From Nageia nagi (lineage: Eukaryota > Pinophyta): a stretch of 64,000 nucleotides of DNA. The first letter of the stretch is position 1; the number at the start of each line of letters is the position of its first letter. Shown piece by piece: positions 33,765 to 44,238 of this stretch. The notes under the pieces were generated by a model. The model ran no database searches. It saw only the letters and a list, made by a program, of their open reading frames with translations, and had not been told where the DNA came from. The DNA is taken from contig JBITNC010000002.1 in the NCBI GenBank assembly GCA_050084985.1, positions 33,232,001 through 33,296,000 of the forward strand. The letters are read 5' to 3'. The translations under genes and the position numbers were made by a program.

Positions 33765-35011
33765 GTGGATGGCATCATGCAGCAGTATCAGCAGATGAAA
33801 CAAGGGCAGGAGTCATGGATGCAGAAGCAAGCGAAAAAACTTCCACTTCCGGAAAATCCGGTAAGGTTCCGGACATCCATGGATCCGAAGCATAAGGTGC
33901 TGGAAATGGCTATTGTCCAGGATCCACAAGAAGGGCTAAGTGATTTGTCATCCATGAACACCCGGGTGAAGATTGACACCCGCAGCATATCTAGGAGTGA
34001 TAAGAACGAGCTCCTACAAACAGCTGTCGATCTCAACATATCAGAACTTACCAAGTTAGAGGTCAAATACCATAAGCTGCAAAAGGCCCATGAAGCCATG
34101 AAGCAGCAATTAGACACGAATAAAATAAACTGAAGGCTGCGGAGAATAATATATCAATTTTGAAGACTAGTTTAGCGGTGGCTCCTACAGCGGATAAGCT
34201 GGGCCAAAAGGATGCTATCATCGCTCAAAGAGATGCGGAAATAACTGCCAGAGTAGCGGAGATCAGCAGTCTGAACGCTAACATGGTGGAACTCCAAGCA
34301 AAGCTGAATGCAAATAAAGTAGACAAATCTTTTCTGTTAAATACAAAAGAAAAATTTTGGGAGCTGAGGATGCAGGAAGTCAAAGACTTAATTCATCTAA
34401 GGGACTATGTGGAGTCATGTTTATCAGAACTCAAAAGGCTCGAAGCTGAGGTCACAAGATGTGAAAGTATTTTGAATCCTATTTCAGAAGAGGCAAAGCA
34501 AGCGAATAAAAGACTGAACTTCCTCTCAAATGAAAAATTACAGTCATATAATATTGGTGATCGAGTGGAGCTCATGTCAGCAATCGATTACCCAGTGAGG
34601 GGTAAATGGGTTTGTCAGGAGATCCGGAGTAATGTCCTGCGTCGGACGCAAGAAATGGAAAATCTAAAATCAGAGATACAAGGGTTGAATGCGTCCGGAA
34701 TCCCAGAGTTATGGAAAAGTGACGGCTCGCTTGTCTCAGAGGCTGAGTTTTTGAATAGTCTACAGAATAGGATTCAAAGTACTGATGATGTCGATACGCT
34801 CCTGGTTTCCTTTGACGAAACCAATTTCGTAAAATTCTTTGATTCTTTGGCTAACGGCGGATTTCGCATACAGCAATTATTGAGGAAACATGCCAATGTA
34901 TCTTACGAAGTGTTGAACCATACAGCCTTAGCTCATGCGAGGCTAAAAGATTTTTCCGGGATCCCAGCAGACTGGAGTAAAGTCCAGCAAATCCTGAGTC
35001 TACAGAGCTGA
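33765..35011 (+). CDS. ORF3 of the young element: coiled-coil protein (frameshifted)
   Basis: Two overlapping-register frames, 33765-34133 and 34130-35011, together read as one protein with a shift near 34120-34130 in an AATAAAATAAA tract. The first part contains MKQGQESWMQKQAKKLPLP and then heptad-like helices (ISELTKLEVKYHKLQKAHEA). The second has AEISSLNANMVELQAKL and later FELR/coiled-coil helices, ending with a conserved C-terminal segment (RKHANVSYEVLNHTALAHAR). Composition predicts long coiled coils and no enzyme. Matching pieces flank copia B in the old element (43500-44238 and 53716-54420). A structural or RNA-binding accessory role is possible but not shown. Confidence 0.7.
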
Positions 35012-35105
35012 AGGCAAGTCCAATTTTTTGATTCATGGAAATAAAGGTTTGGGTTCTAAATTCCTCTTTGATAAAGGCGAAATTTTCCCCCAGAAGTCGC
35101 CATAA
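35012..35105 (+). promoter_or_regulatory. 3' polypurine/end region of the young element
   Basis: Contains GATAAAGGCGAAATTTTCCCCC then AGAAGTCGCCATAA before the 3' LTR. The equivalent ATACAAATTTCCCCTGCAAG..ACCATAT precedes the old 3' LTR at 54460-54483. This shared block fixes both LTR starts and supports common descent. Confidence 0.55.
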
Positions 35106-36616
35106 TGTAGATTCCTCCATAATAAATCCTTGAAGTAAAGCCACGGTGTACTCTACCTGCCTCTACGGATTCATTCGAAGATCTCCGGGAGTTTTTCCGG
35201 AGCAGATAAAGCAGCCCGGAGTCAGAGTAAAGTTTTCCGGAATAAAGTGGAGACGTGCGGAGGATAAGATAATTATTTTTTGGGTGAAAACCAAGTTCCG
35301 GAAAAGATAAAGTCAGCATAAGTTCTCCGGGAAACAAAGCATTCCGGAGAAATGAAATAATGACGTCACGGGGAAACAACGTTCACATTTTGAATGGAAC
35401 CGGAGCCCAGAGGAGGTGATGTCAGCGCGAAGTAATCCAGTATCCGGAGCCAGTGAGTGATGCATTCTGGAAATATGAAGCTGACGTCATGGCGAAAAAT
35501 GAAGTTAACATTTTGAGGAAAACCGGAGTCCGGAAGAAATGACATCAGGAAGGAGTAATTCAGTATCCGGAGCCCTGAAGGCGAATCGTTCCGGAAGTCC
35601 GAGGATGACGTCACAAGAAAAGGCAAAATTAACATTAGTGAATGAAACCGGCCCCGGAGGCGATGAGATCAACACAAGTCTCTCCGGAAAGCGAAATATT
35701 TCGGAGATATGAAGCTGACGTCAGGGAAAGAAACAAGATTAACATTGGTGAATGAAACCGAGTCCCGGAGGAAAATAGGCCCGCAAAGAAAGATTGAAGA
35801 GCCTGAGCCATAGAATTAAGAAATCCCGAAAGAGAGTAAGTCTGCAAGATGCCTGAGCACAATCATCTAGGAACCGTATCGTCTGCAATCCGCCCAACTT
35901 TGTAACAGACGGCCAAGTGGCGTATGTAGGTGGTGTCAATTCAAGAAGGCCAGAATCTTGAGGCCGTTTTTGTAAACGTTTCTATTCTGCAAGTCTTGTA
36001 ACTGTTGTTACTACAGTATAAGTATATGAAAATAAAGTGAAAGAAGGGTCGGAAGCCTAGTATTGCCCTTTTCATTTGTTCTCGAAGACCTGTAGCTTCA
36101 GTCCGGTACTATGAAACCATCTTGACCTTTCTTGTCTAGCACTCGTAATTGTTATTCTTAATTTGGTTACATTGTGGCAGCTTAGCTTGTTTCCTGAGTA
36201 ATAGTTGCGGGTTGCTAGTATAACTGTGTCTGCTACATGGTAGAGTAGAAGCTGGGGAGCTATTCAGAGAGTGAGAACTTGTTCTGTGGCTACGACACTA
36301 GATTCAGGCCAAGGTTTCGCACACTGCGAAAGCCCGCGCTGAACTAGTGATCTACCCCTTTGCTTTCTCTCTCGTTACCCTATCCCTTTACTTCCTCTCT
36401 CGTTACCCTATCCTTTTACTTCCTTTCTTGTTACCCTATCCTTTTGCTTGAATCTCTCGCTCCCTACTCTTTTCATCTCTTTCCTGTTACTTTTTCTCTA
36501 CCCAATGGATAAGGAACCGGCCTTCTCCGGAGATCAGGCTGCGTCCCACAGTCTGTTCGTGAACTACTTTGGTTAAGATTGTTCCAGGCGCACATATTAC
36601 ACAATCTCAATCAACA
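35106..36616 (+). repeat. 3' LTR of the young element
   Basis: 1511 bp, about ten transitions away from the 5' LTR and no indels. It repeats the four TGACGTCA sites and the triple CTCTCGTTACCCTATCC repeats. Confidence 0.95.
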
Positions 36617-36621
36617 AAAAG
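36617..36621 (+). repeat. Target-site duplication of the young element (right copy, AAAAG)
   Basis: AAAAG after the 3' LTR. Copia A gag-pol resumes in frame directly after it. Confidence 0.9.
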
Positions 36622-38028
36622 AAGAACAAGCATGCTGCTACTATTGCCTACTACTCAATGACTCAAACTATTTCAAATGATTGGATTGTTGATTCAGGAT
36701 GCACTAATCACATGTGTTATGAAAAGGATAAGTTTGAAAACTTTCATAAGTACAAGAAGGATGCAGTTGTGATAGGTGATAATACAATCCTTGATGTTCA
36801 AGGAATAGGGAGTGTGAAGATTCATGGAAAGGTTCTTGATAATGTCTTTTATGTGCCTAAACTAAGGATGAATCTCATCTTCGTAATTCAGATTACAAGG
36901 AAAGGATACTCATTTGAGTTTACCTCACACTCCTGGTGTGTTAAGAAAGGACTTGCCACCTTCATGAAAGGATCAGTAAAGGATGACCTTTATATTGTGG
37001 ATCAAGTTCCTTAAAAAATGTGTCTTGCTACAAATGTTTGTTCAAAGGGTAATCTTTGGCATCAACGATTAGGGCACCTTAACCACAAGAGTATTCAAGA
37101 TATGAAAACTCAAGAACTTGTGGAAGGTTTACCTAATATTTCACCCATAATTGGTCTCTGTGAAAGGTGCATTCTAAGAAAGATGAATAGGCAAAAGTTT
37201 GAAAAAGATAAGGCAACTTGGGCTAATCGTCCTCTTCAACTTGTGTATTCAGATTTGATGGGTCCATTTCAGACTAAGTCTCTAGGGGTAGCTTCTTATG
37301 TTCTGACCTTCATTGATGACTTCAGTAGGATGACATTTGGTTATCTACTTGAGCACAAGGATCAAACTTTTGACAGGTTTAAAGACTTCAAGGCTCTTAT
37401 TGAAAATCAAACTGATTTTAAGATCAAGATGCTGAGATTTGATAATGGGGGTGAGTATAATAGCAATGAGTTTAACAACTATTGTGTTAAACATGGGATC
37501 AAGTGGTAATTCACAATCCCTTACACCCCTCAACAAAATGGAGTTGCTGAAAGGAAGAATCAAACCATTATGGAAATGGCAAGATGCATGTTGGGTAACC
37601 TTCCTAGTTTCTTATGGGGTGAAGCTATTCACACCCTAAATAGGTGTCCTACTAAAGCAGTTGAAGGTAAAACTCCGTATGAAGCAGGGACAGGAAAGAA
37701 ACCTAACATATCACACTTTAGAGTCTTCGGTTGTGATGCATTTGCCTTCATTACCTCAGAGAAAAGAAAGAAGTTGGATAAAAGATCAGAAAAATGCATC
37801 TTTGTGGGGTATGATAATCAGCATAGAGGTTACAGGCTCTAATCCTCATCCCATCAAATAGTCTTTATTTCTAGGGATGTCAAGTTCAATGAACTTCCTG
37901 AGGATACGACCTCTCATGCTGAGGTTTCTGATTCAGATGATTCTTTGCCTGCACCTAACTGGTTGGATGATCATGTAGGGAAATCACCATAAGAGCAAAA
38001 TTATCTAGCTCAAAGAATTACAAGTAGT
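36622..38028 (+). pseudogene. Copia A protease and integrase, broken by four stops
   Basis: In frame with gag once the insertion is removed. The protease shows WIVDSGCTNHM (catalytic DSG at 36691-36699). The integrase has an N-terminal HHCC finger (WHQRLGHLNHKS...LCERCILRKM) and a DD35E core: YSDLMGPF, FIDDFSRMTFGYL, and the E within DNGGEYNSNEF. 'FTIPYTPQQNGVAERKN' follows. Stops lie at 37012 (TAA), 37507 (TAA), 37840 (TAA) and 37990 (TAA). At these places copia B has sense codons. A 12-bp in-frame deletion relative to copia B lies near 37630. Protease matures the polyprotein and integrase inserts the cDNA; this copy cannot make them as one chain. Confidence 0.9.
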
Positions 38029-39621
38029 ATGACCTTGAATAACTCTTTATTTGCCAAAATTGATAATACGAATGAGCCATCAACCTTCAAAGAAGCTTCC
38101 AAGCACGAGTGTTGGATGGAAGCTATGAAAGTTGAGTATGAGGCACTCATGAAAAATGAAACTTGGGATTTGGTTCCTTATCCCAATGAGAAAAATGTGA
38201 TTGGAAATAAATGGATATACAAGGTCAAGTACAATTCTGATGGAAAAATTGAAAAATACAAAGCAAGGTTAGTGGCCAAAGGATTCGCTCAAAAATATGG
38301 TATTGATTATGAGGAAACCTTTGCTCTTGTGGCCAAGATGCCTACTGTCAGGATAATCCTTGCACTTTCTACAGCTCAAGGATGGAAAGCTTTTCAACTT
38401 GATGTCAAGAGTGCATTTCTCAATGGTGACTTGGATGTAGAAATCTACATGAATCAACTAGAAGGATTTATTCCAGAAGGTAAAGAATCTCTTGTGTGTA
38501 AGCTAAAGAAGTCTCTGTATGGACTTAAGCAAGCACTTAGAGCATGGTACAAGAAAATTTCAAGATTCTTTGCAGATATTGGTTTTTCCAAGTGCTTCTC
38601 TGACTCAGATCTCTATGTACTCAATCAAGGAAAAGACGTGGTCTTAATTCTCCTTTATGTGGATGATCTTCTCATAACTGGTAATAATATTGAAATCATC
38701 CAAGAGTGCATATCCAAACTGAAGGCAACATTTGAAATGACTGATCTAGGTCTATTGCATTACTATCTTGGGATGCAAGTATACCAACACAAAGATTGTA
38801 CTTATCTTAGTCAATCTAAGTATATATCAGACATCTTGCAAAAGTTTGGAATGAAGGAGTGTAAATATGCTGCAATACCTATTTCTCCTAAAATCGTTGT
38901 ATCTTTGAGCTTAGATTCTCAGTTGGCTGATGCTACAGATTATAGGCAATTGATTGGTAGTCTTCTGTATCTGACTATTTCTCGACCTGATATTGCCTTT
39001 GCAGTGAATCTGATGGCACGATTCATGCAAAAACCATATGTTGAACACCTCAATGCTATTAAGCAAATCTTGAGGTATGTGGCAGGGACAAAGGATCTTT
39101 CTCTTAAGTATTCCAAAGTGCCTTCCATTATTCTCTCTGGGTTCTCAGATTCTAATTATGGGGGAGATAGAGATGACAAAAAATCAACCTCTACATATGT
39201 GTTTAGCATTGGTTCAAGTGCTATCTCTTGGGCTTCCAAGAAGCAACCTACTATGACTCTTTCTACCACCAAAGTTGAATATCGAGCCATATCTATTGCT
39301 GCCCAAGAAGCTATTTGGCTAAGGCATCTTTTGAATGAAATTAGGTATAAGCAAAATGGCCCATCTCTTATTTCATCAGACAATCAATCAGCTATCTCTT
39401 TGGCTAAGAGTCTTGTGTTCCATCAGAGAACCAAACATGTGGAAATCCAAGCCCATTTTATTAGGGAGAAGGCTCTAGATGACATCATACACTTGGAGTA
39501 TTATCCATCTACTAAAAACTCCGCTGATTTATTCACTAAGCCCCTTCCTAAAGCTCAGTTCAGCAAGCTTAGGGATTCTCTCAGGTTGGTGAAGTTGCCC
39601 TCAAGGGGGAGTGAAGTCTGA
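38029..39621 (+). CDS. Copia A reverse transcriptase-RNase H, open 530 codons
   Basis: This part of pol is uninterrupted. RT shows EALMKNETWDLVPYP, then IGNKWIYKVKYNSDG, YKARLVAKGFAQ, LDVKSAFLNGDL and the catalytic YVDD at 38656-38667. RNase H follows, with LSGFSDSNYGGDRDDKKSTS, the E in TTKVEYRA and SDNQSAISLA, ending TKHVEIQAHFIRE and a Ser-Arg-Gly C-terminus. It is in the same frame as gag, so it would normally be made as part of a gag-pol polyprotein. Upstream stops mean it is not translated from the native start. RT copies the RNA and RNase H removes it, within the particle. Confidence 0.92.
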   Translation: MTLNNSLFAKIDNTNEPSTFKEASKHECWMEAMKVEYEALMKNETWDLVPYPNEKNVIGNKWIYKVKYNSDGKIEKYKARLVAKGFAQKYGIDYEETFALVAKMPTVRIILALSTAQGWKAFQLDVKSAFLNGDLDVEIYMNQLEGFIPEGKESLVCKLKKSLYGLKQALRAWYKKISRFFADIGFSKCFSDSDLYVLNQGKDVVLILLYVDDLLITGNNIEIIQECISKLKATFEMTDLGLLHYYLGMQVYQHKDCTYLSQSKYISDILQKFGMKECKYAAIPISPKIVVSLSLDSQLADATDYRQLIGSLLYLTISRPDIAFAVNLMARFMQKPYVEHLNAIKQILRYVAGTKDLSLKYSKVPSIILSGFSDSNYGGDRDDKKSTSTYVFSIGSSAISWASKKQPTMTLSTTKVEYRAISIAAQEAIWLRHLLNEIRYKQNGPSLISSDNQSAISLAKSLVFHQRTKHVEIQAHFIREKALDDIIHLEYYPSTKNSADLFTKPLPKAQFSKLRDSLRLVKLPSRGSEV

Positions 39622-40380
39622 ACTTTTGTTAGTGATGACAACTTCACCTCTAAGAGGCTCTTTTATTGTTGTTATATAGTATGTGTTGATTATGATATAC
39701 CTCTGTGGTAAGTTTGCTCTGCATGACAAACTTATTGTACATTTTTATACCTCTATGGTAAGTTTGCTCTGCATGAGAAACTTGTTGTACAATTTTTTGA
39801 GCATATAATTGATATACCTCCGTGGTAAGTTCGCTCTACATGAGGAACTTCTTGTACATTCTATACCTCCGTGGTAAGTTTGCTCTGCATGAGAAACTTG
39901 TTGTTTAATTTTTTATGCTCTATTAATAATCAACACATGTCTATATACAACAGGTGACTATGAGTGATGGCCTGGCATCTCTGTGATGACTTATAGTGCA
40001 CCATTGATCAGTTATTTATAAGATGGCATTATTTGATTCTCTTATTTGAATATATGATGCATCTAACTAATTTTGTTCATGAGTTGCTTGTAGCATGTAG
40101 GATCTTCTTCAGAAATGCAGGTTACTCACCTTGTGTAAGCAAGCTCATGGAGACTCACATGTCAGCTTAAAGTTGATCGACTACTATGTATAGTGAAACC
40201 ACTTGTGGTTAATGATTGTATTGTAAACCATTTTGTCAAATGGTAATGTAGTGAGTCTCAAACTAGTTCTCAAAAAGATTCTCAATGTAAATGTTCTCAT
40301 CTCCACTTGTATCTCTATAGAGGAGAACTCTCTCTTACTCTCTCTTTTATCTCTTCTACGCTCTATCCCAATATTGCATT
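39622..40380 (+). other. Copia A 3' untranslated region
   Basis: Non-coding. It holds four tandem units (39690-39910), then sequence shared with copia B (inverse orientation) and more distantly with copia D. It ends in the purine tract. Confidence 0.7.
39690..39910 (+). repeat. Copia A 3'-UTR minisatellite, four units
   Basis: Units of about 50-65 bp begin TATACCTC.GTGGTAAGTT, near 39697, 39747, 39813 and 39862. Each includes AAGTTTGCTCTGC..GAGAAACTT, which can form a 6-bp stem around GCTCTGC. Copia B has nine units of the same family. Confidence 0.85.
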
Positions 40381-40389
40381 AAGGGGGAG
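40381..40389 (+). promoter_or_regulatory. Polypurine tract, copia A
   Basis: AAGGGGGAG directly before the 3' LTR, the expected plus-strand primer. The same tract lies before the LTRs of copia B, C and D. Confidence 0.85.
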
Positions 40390-40846
40390 TGTTAGAATTT
40401 GTAATGAAATATTGTGAATATCTAAACTCCTTGTAAATTCAATTAATCACTTAAAGGATATGTAGATACCTTAAGAGATTAATTGAATTCTTTATTATGT
40501 AGACTTTGACCTTACCATGTGGTTAGTTGGTAGGTTAAAGTTAGGTGATACATTTATTGTAACCCTAACCTTACCCTTGGGTTAAAGGGAGGTTAGGGAG
40601 GTGCTCTCAAGCTATGAATAGAGGGCCTCTCCTCTTGTAACATAACTAAGCTTTTGAAGTAAGATTACTCTACTTGTTGTGTAGGAGAGAAAGAGAATTG
40701 TTGTAAGAGGTGCATAGATTGAGAATTGAGAACTAGTTGTGGATGTACTCCCAAGGAGGGAGGAACCACATTATATTTGTGTTATGTTGAATGGTTGAGT
40801 TTCCTAGTCTTGGACCTTGAGGATTAGAGTAGATTTAATTCCTTCA
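40390..40846 (+). repeat. Copia A 3' LTR
   Basis: 457 bp, same ends as the 5' LTR with about 15 differences including compensating small indels. TAAAA (40847-40851) follows. Confidence 0.95.
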
Positions 40847-40851
40847 TAAAA

Positions 40852-41149
40852 TACCACACCACACCATAGGTGGGAGGCGTCATCACTTAGTGGATGTATT
40901 ATATGTAAATATAATTTATTTTGAAAGGTGTGTAAATTAGTTAATATATTATTTAGGATGTGATCACTTGTATTAGATTCAATTCCCTAAGCATGGAATT
41001 GTGTCTAAGTAAGGTTTCATTTAAATTCATAATGCCTATCATAAATATCATAACCAATCTAATAATTTCCAATAAAGAACTCAATTTATAATAATTTTTT
41101 AGTACTTGATCTCATATATCAACCAATAACTATTAATAAAGTTGATCCT
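40852..41149 (+). other. Old Tat element, integrase-ORF2 spacer
   Basis: Internal sequence of the old element resuming after copia A. No domain is recognisable. Confidence 0.4.
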
Positions 41150-42660
41150 TAATGAATTGATGAGGTGGCAAATTCTATGGATACAAAGATTCATGGGTAC
41201 TACAAAGATTTGGAGAGTACAATTGTAGGGAAATCCATGATGGTAGTGTTGATAATAGTAAGTATGCTCCTAAAGGTTTCTTACTCATGCATTTCATTCC
41301 CAAAATATGTCACCCTTATTTTTAATTGATATCTACTTTAGAAGGGAGGGTTATTTTTCATAAGTATTGCATTAAAAATGAAAATTATCAAAAGATTTTA
41401 GATATGTCATGTTATGTAATAATGTAGCCACTTTATCCTTGTTTTATAGAAACCCCTTTGAAAATCGTTAGGATAAATGAAAACGTTAAGTATTGTGGGT
41501 CATATATATTATATTGGTTAAATGAAAATGATGTAAGTGCTTTTCTAAGCATGCTAGAATATGATACCACTATTAGCATGTTCAAGATTGACCTGTAAAT
41601 AATCATGTCCATGCTTACCATAATGTTTGTGTAGAAAGCAGATAAAGGAATGATAAGAGAGCAGTTGGATCTTATGCATGTTATTTCAAATTCATAACAA
41701 CATATGCTATTCAATTGGACTAAATATTTAACTTTATATTTTAGATGAAGGTTGTTCAATCTTACAAATTTTCCCTATTTTCATTACTGCTCATATATTT
41801 ATCAGTTGTTCATTATAGATACTTAAAAATATTCCTTGAGTTGCAATTAAATATACAAGGTAAAGATGGATATCCTTAGCTACTAGACTTGTGAATAGAC
41901 AAAATAAGCCTTGATAACCCTTATTATAACTTTGTGCAATTTTTCTTTAGTCCTACACTTTCACTTATAAAAGGAGCTCTAATTCCACACCTTCTTATTG
42001 ATGTTGCGAGTATATTAAGAACCCATTTAGTCGAGGAAGGAGATTTGCACTTCATAGAGAAATATACTATCATACAGTTGTATGGATTCGAAGGAAGGGT
42101 GATATGACTCACCTTTTATATTACAAATTAGGTATTTGACATGGAGTATTATCGATAAATGGATTGCATAGAAATGAGTTAAGGAAGTGGTAAGGGAAAA
42201 AAGAGTATATATAATACTCCATTCACTTATGGAGGAATGAACATCAGATCCAAGAATTATTGGTCCCTTATTACCATAATGATGCACGAGGTATAACTCC
42301 AAGAGGTTGGTATAGTGTAGGATTATGACTTGACAAAGTCTTTACTACAAAGATGAACAATATCAATACCAAGCCTACTAAATTCCATACAATTTTGGAA
42401 CTTGAATATTAATAGTTCCAATAGGTTCATCCTTTTTTATAGATATTAGTGGAGAGGTTGTTTGTAATGAAAAATGGAGTAACTTATATCAAAAGTTTAA
42501 AGAATTTGAACCAAATAATGTCAAGGAATTATCAAAGAACTTATAGTCTAATTTGGAAAGTATTAGTTGGAGCTTACAAAAGCAACAAACTTTTATCCAA
42601 TATATGATAAAGTATCATACTCGATTTGCACCTCATAACTATAACTAGAATATCAACTTC
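41150..42660 (+). pseudogene. ORF2 relic of the old Tat element
   Basis: In shifting frames it mirrors ORF2 of the young element. 'LLMHFIPKICHP' near 41283 matches GLMHFVPHRCFP. 'YYNFVQFFFSPTLSLIKGAL' near 41922, followed by 'IPHLLIDVASIL', matches the YYSFVEKVLVPAMGLL region. 'IIQLYGFEG' then '.FYITN.VFDMEYYR.MD' near 42070-42160 matches IRLYGFSG...HVTDWIFSVEYARQMD. 'NELYD.ENVIQLKKK' near 42660 lines up with the segment after the young element's internal stop. The order is kept and decay is heavy. It proves ORF2 was part of a pol-bearing Tat element. Confidence 0.7.
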
Positions 42661-44238
42661 AATGAGTTATATGATTAAGAAAATGTTATCCAACTAAAGA
42701 AAAAAATAAGAAGAGTAAAAGGGTATGAGTTGAAGGATACTGATAGAAAGCCCATGTTAGAGCGAGATCTTAGAAAGGAGGTGAAGATTAGGAAGCATAG
42801 GATATAAATGAAATAATTAGGCCCTTCATTATTGGAGGCAACCATAAAAGCTACTAACTCTCAAGTCACAAAGCTAAAATCAGAGGAGGTTAAAGAAGAA
42901 GGAGATAAAGAGAAAGAATCCCCATCCAAGAAATAAAAGAATTCAAAGAAAAGTGTTGGATAAGTAGAGGAGGTTGGGAATCAAGAACCAAAAGCTAAGA
43001 AGGATCAACAATATCAAGGACAACTAAGTACACACTCTCTTATTTTATACCTTTCTTCTAGAGAGCATTATAGGGGTAAACTAGATATTCCTTTTAGGAT
43101 AAAGCTTAGGAGATCTCATGAGGTAGATTCCAAAGAGTATACTCATGTCCTAACACCTTAGAAATCCTCTTCTAACCAAATAAATCCACATAAATCCTCA
43201 TTGAGAATTGATAGTACCATTGACAGCGAAGCGAGCAGAGATATTGAACCCATTTCCCATAAACATTCCAAAGATAAACCTAAAATCACCTCAAGCACAC
43301 CAACCATTACTCATTCGCATATCAAGACTAATGTATTTAGTCCAAGAAGTAGTAGAATTCCCCTTTCTTTATGTACCCCCATGTCTAGTGCAACTCTTAG
43401 TCTTATTCCATATAATAATCCAAAGGGGAAGACTATTAGCCTTAATGATACATACAATGAATATGAGGAGATGAAGGTATTGACATGCCTATTGTTAGAG
43501 AAAAAATAGAAAGAGCTTCCTCCTGTCCATGATAAGGTACATGTAAAAATAACCCTAAATATATAACAAAAGGAATGGAACACATTATTATTGAGGAGTT
43601 GAGAGTAGGTCAAGACCCAACTTAGGTGGTAAGTATGATATTCTCAGTTAGATATGACAAGGTAAGCTATGAGGATAAGTGCAAATTTACCAGGATAGGG
43701 CTAGACCTGATTGATTCTTATGTGAATAATTTTGAATGCAAGTATAAGAAGGAGAAGGAAAAGTACGAGAATGCATGAAAAAGGATAAAAAATAGTCAAA
43801 ATCAGGTTAAAGCTCTCAAGGTTCATATCGAGGCATTATAGCAAACCTTGAATGTGATCCCTCCATCAAAAGTATTAACAGATAAAGATGCTTAGTTGGT
43901 AGTTAAAGAATAGAATATCAAGGTAGCTAAGGAGGAGGAAAAGAAGGTCAAGCACTAGCTATCCTTGAGGATTAAAGAAATGGTGGATGAGAAAGCAACC
44001 TAAACAAATAAATATTCATGAGTTTAATAGCTAAACACCAAGTTTTAAGATTTGGAAATAGAGCAGGTGGAGTCAAAGGTTTCCATAAATAGAAAATATG
44101 CAGAGTTGTTGCAAATAATCAAGTACATGAGCACAAAGAAGACACCATAATGAAGTTTAAGGTAGAAAGTGTTGAGTCTATGGATAAACTACTAGCGTAT
44201 GAAGCCTAACTAATCAAAGTTCAACAAGGGGTTAACCC
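42660..44238 (+). pseudogene. Linker and ORF3 relic, left part (old Tat element)
   Basis: A Ser/Thr/Pro-rich open stretch (43201-43509) corresponds to the young element's linker. Then 'KELPPVHDKVHVKITL' near 43510, 'GQDPT.VVSMIFSVRYDKVSYEDKCKF' near 43610-43690 and 'NNFECKYKKEKEKYENA' near 43725 match the KKLPLPENPVRFRTS..., VQDPQEGLSDLSSM... and LTKLEVKYHKLQKAHEA parts of ORF3. It is Lys/Glu-rich coiled-coil sequence, ending at the copia B insertion. Confidence 0.65.

Larger units (their letters stand above)
28082..36616 (+). mobile_element. Young non-autonomous Tat-type LTR element: gag + ORF2/ORF3, no pol
   Basis: 8535 bp with identical-length LTRs (1511 bp, TGTAGATTCC...CAATCAACA) and perfect AAAAG duplications, inserted in copia A gag. 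It encodes a gag (29740-30978) and a long 3' coding region (31441-35011). The roughly 0.5 kb between them has no protease, RT, RNase H or integrase. Gag, ORF2, ORF3 and the bases before the 3' LTR correspond to those of the old Tat element around it. It therefore looks like a pol-deleted derivative that must move in trans. The LTRs differ at about ten sites, so insertion is recent relative to its hosts. Confidence 0.92.
23563..40846 (+). mobile_element. Copia A: Ty1/copia LTR retrotransposon, itself split by a young Tat-type element
   Basis: Two 457-bp LTRs start TGTTAGAATT and end in CA. A primer-binding site complementary to initiator tRNA-Met lies 2 nt inside the 5' LTR and a purine tract precedes the 3' LTR. 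TAAAA duplications flank the element. Without the 8.5-kb insertion (28082-36616) it is about 8.7 kb. Order: long leader, gag, protease, integrase, RT, RNase H, then a 3' region with a minisatellite. The LTRs differ at about 15 of 457 positions. Gag and pol share one frame once the insertion and one AAAAG copy are removed. Four in-frame stops break pol. Confidence 0.95.
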
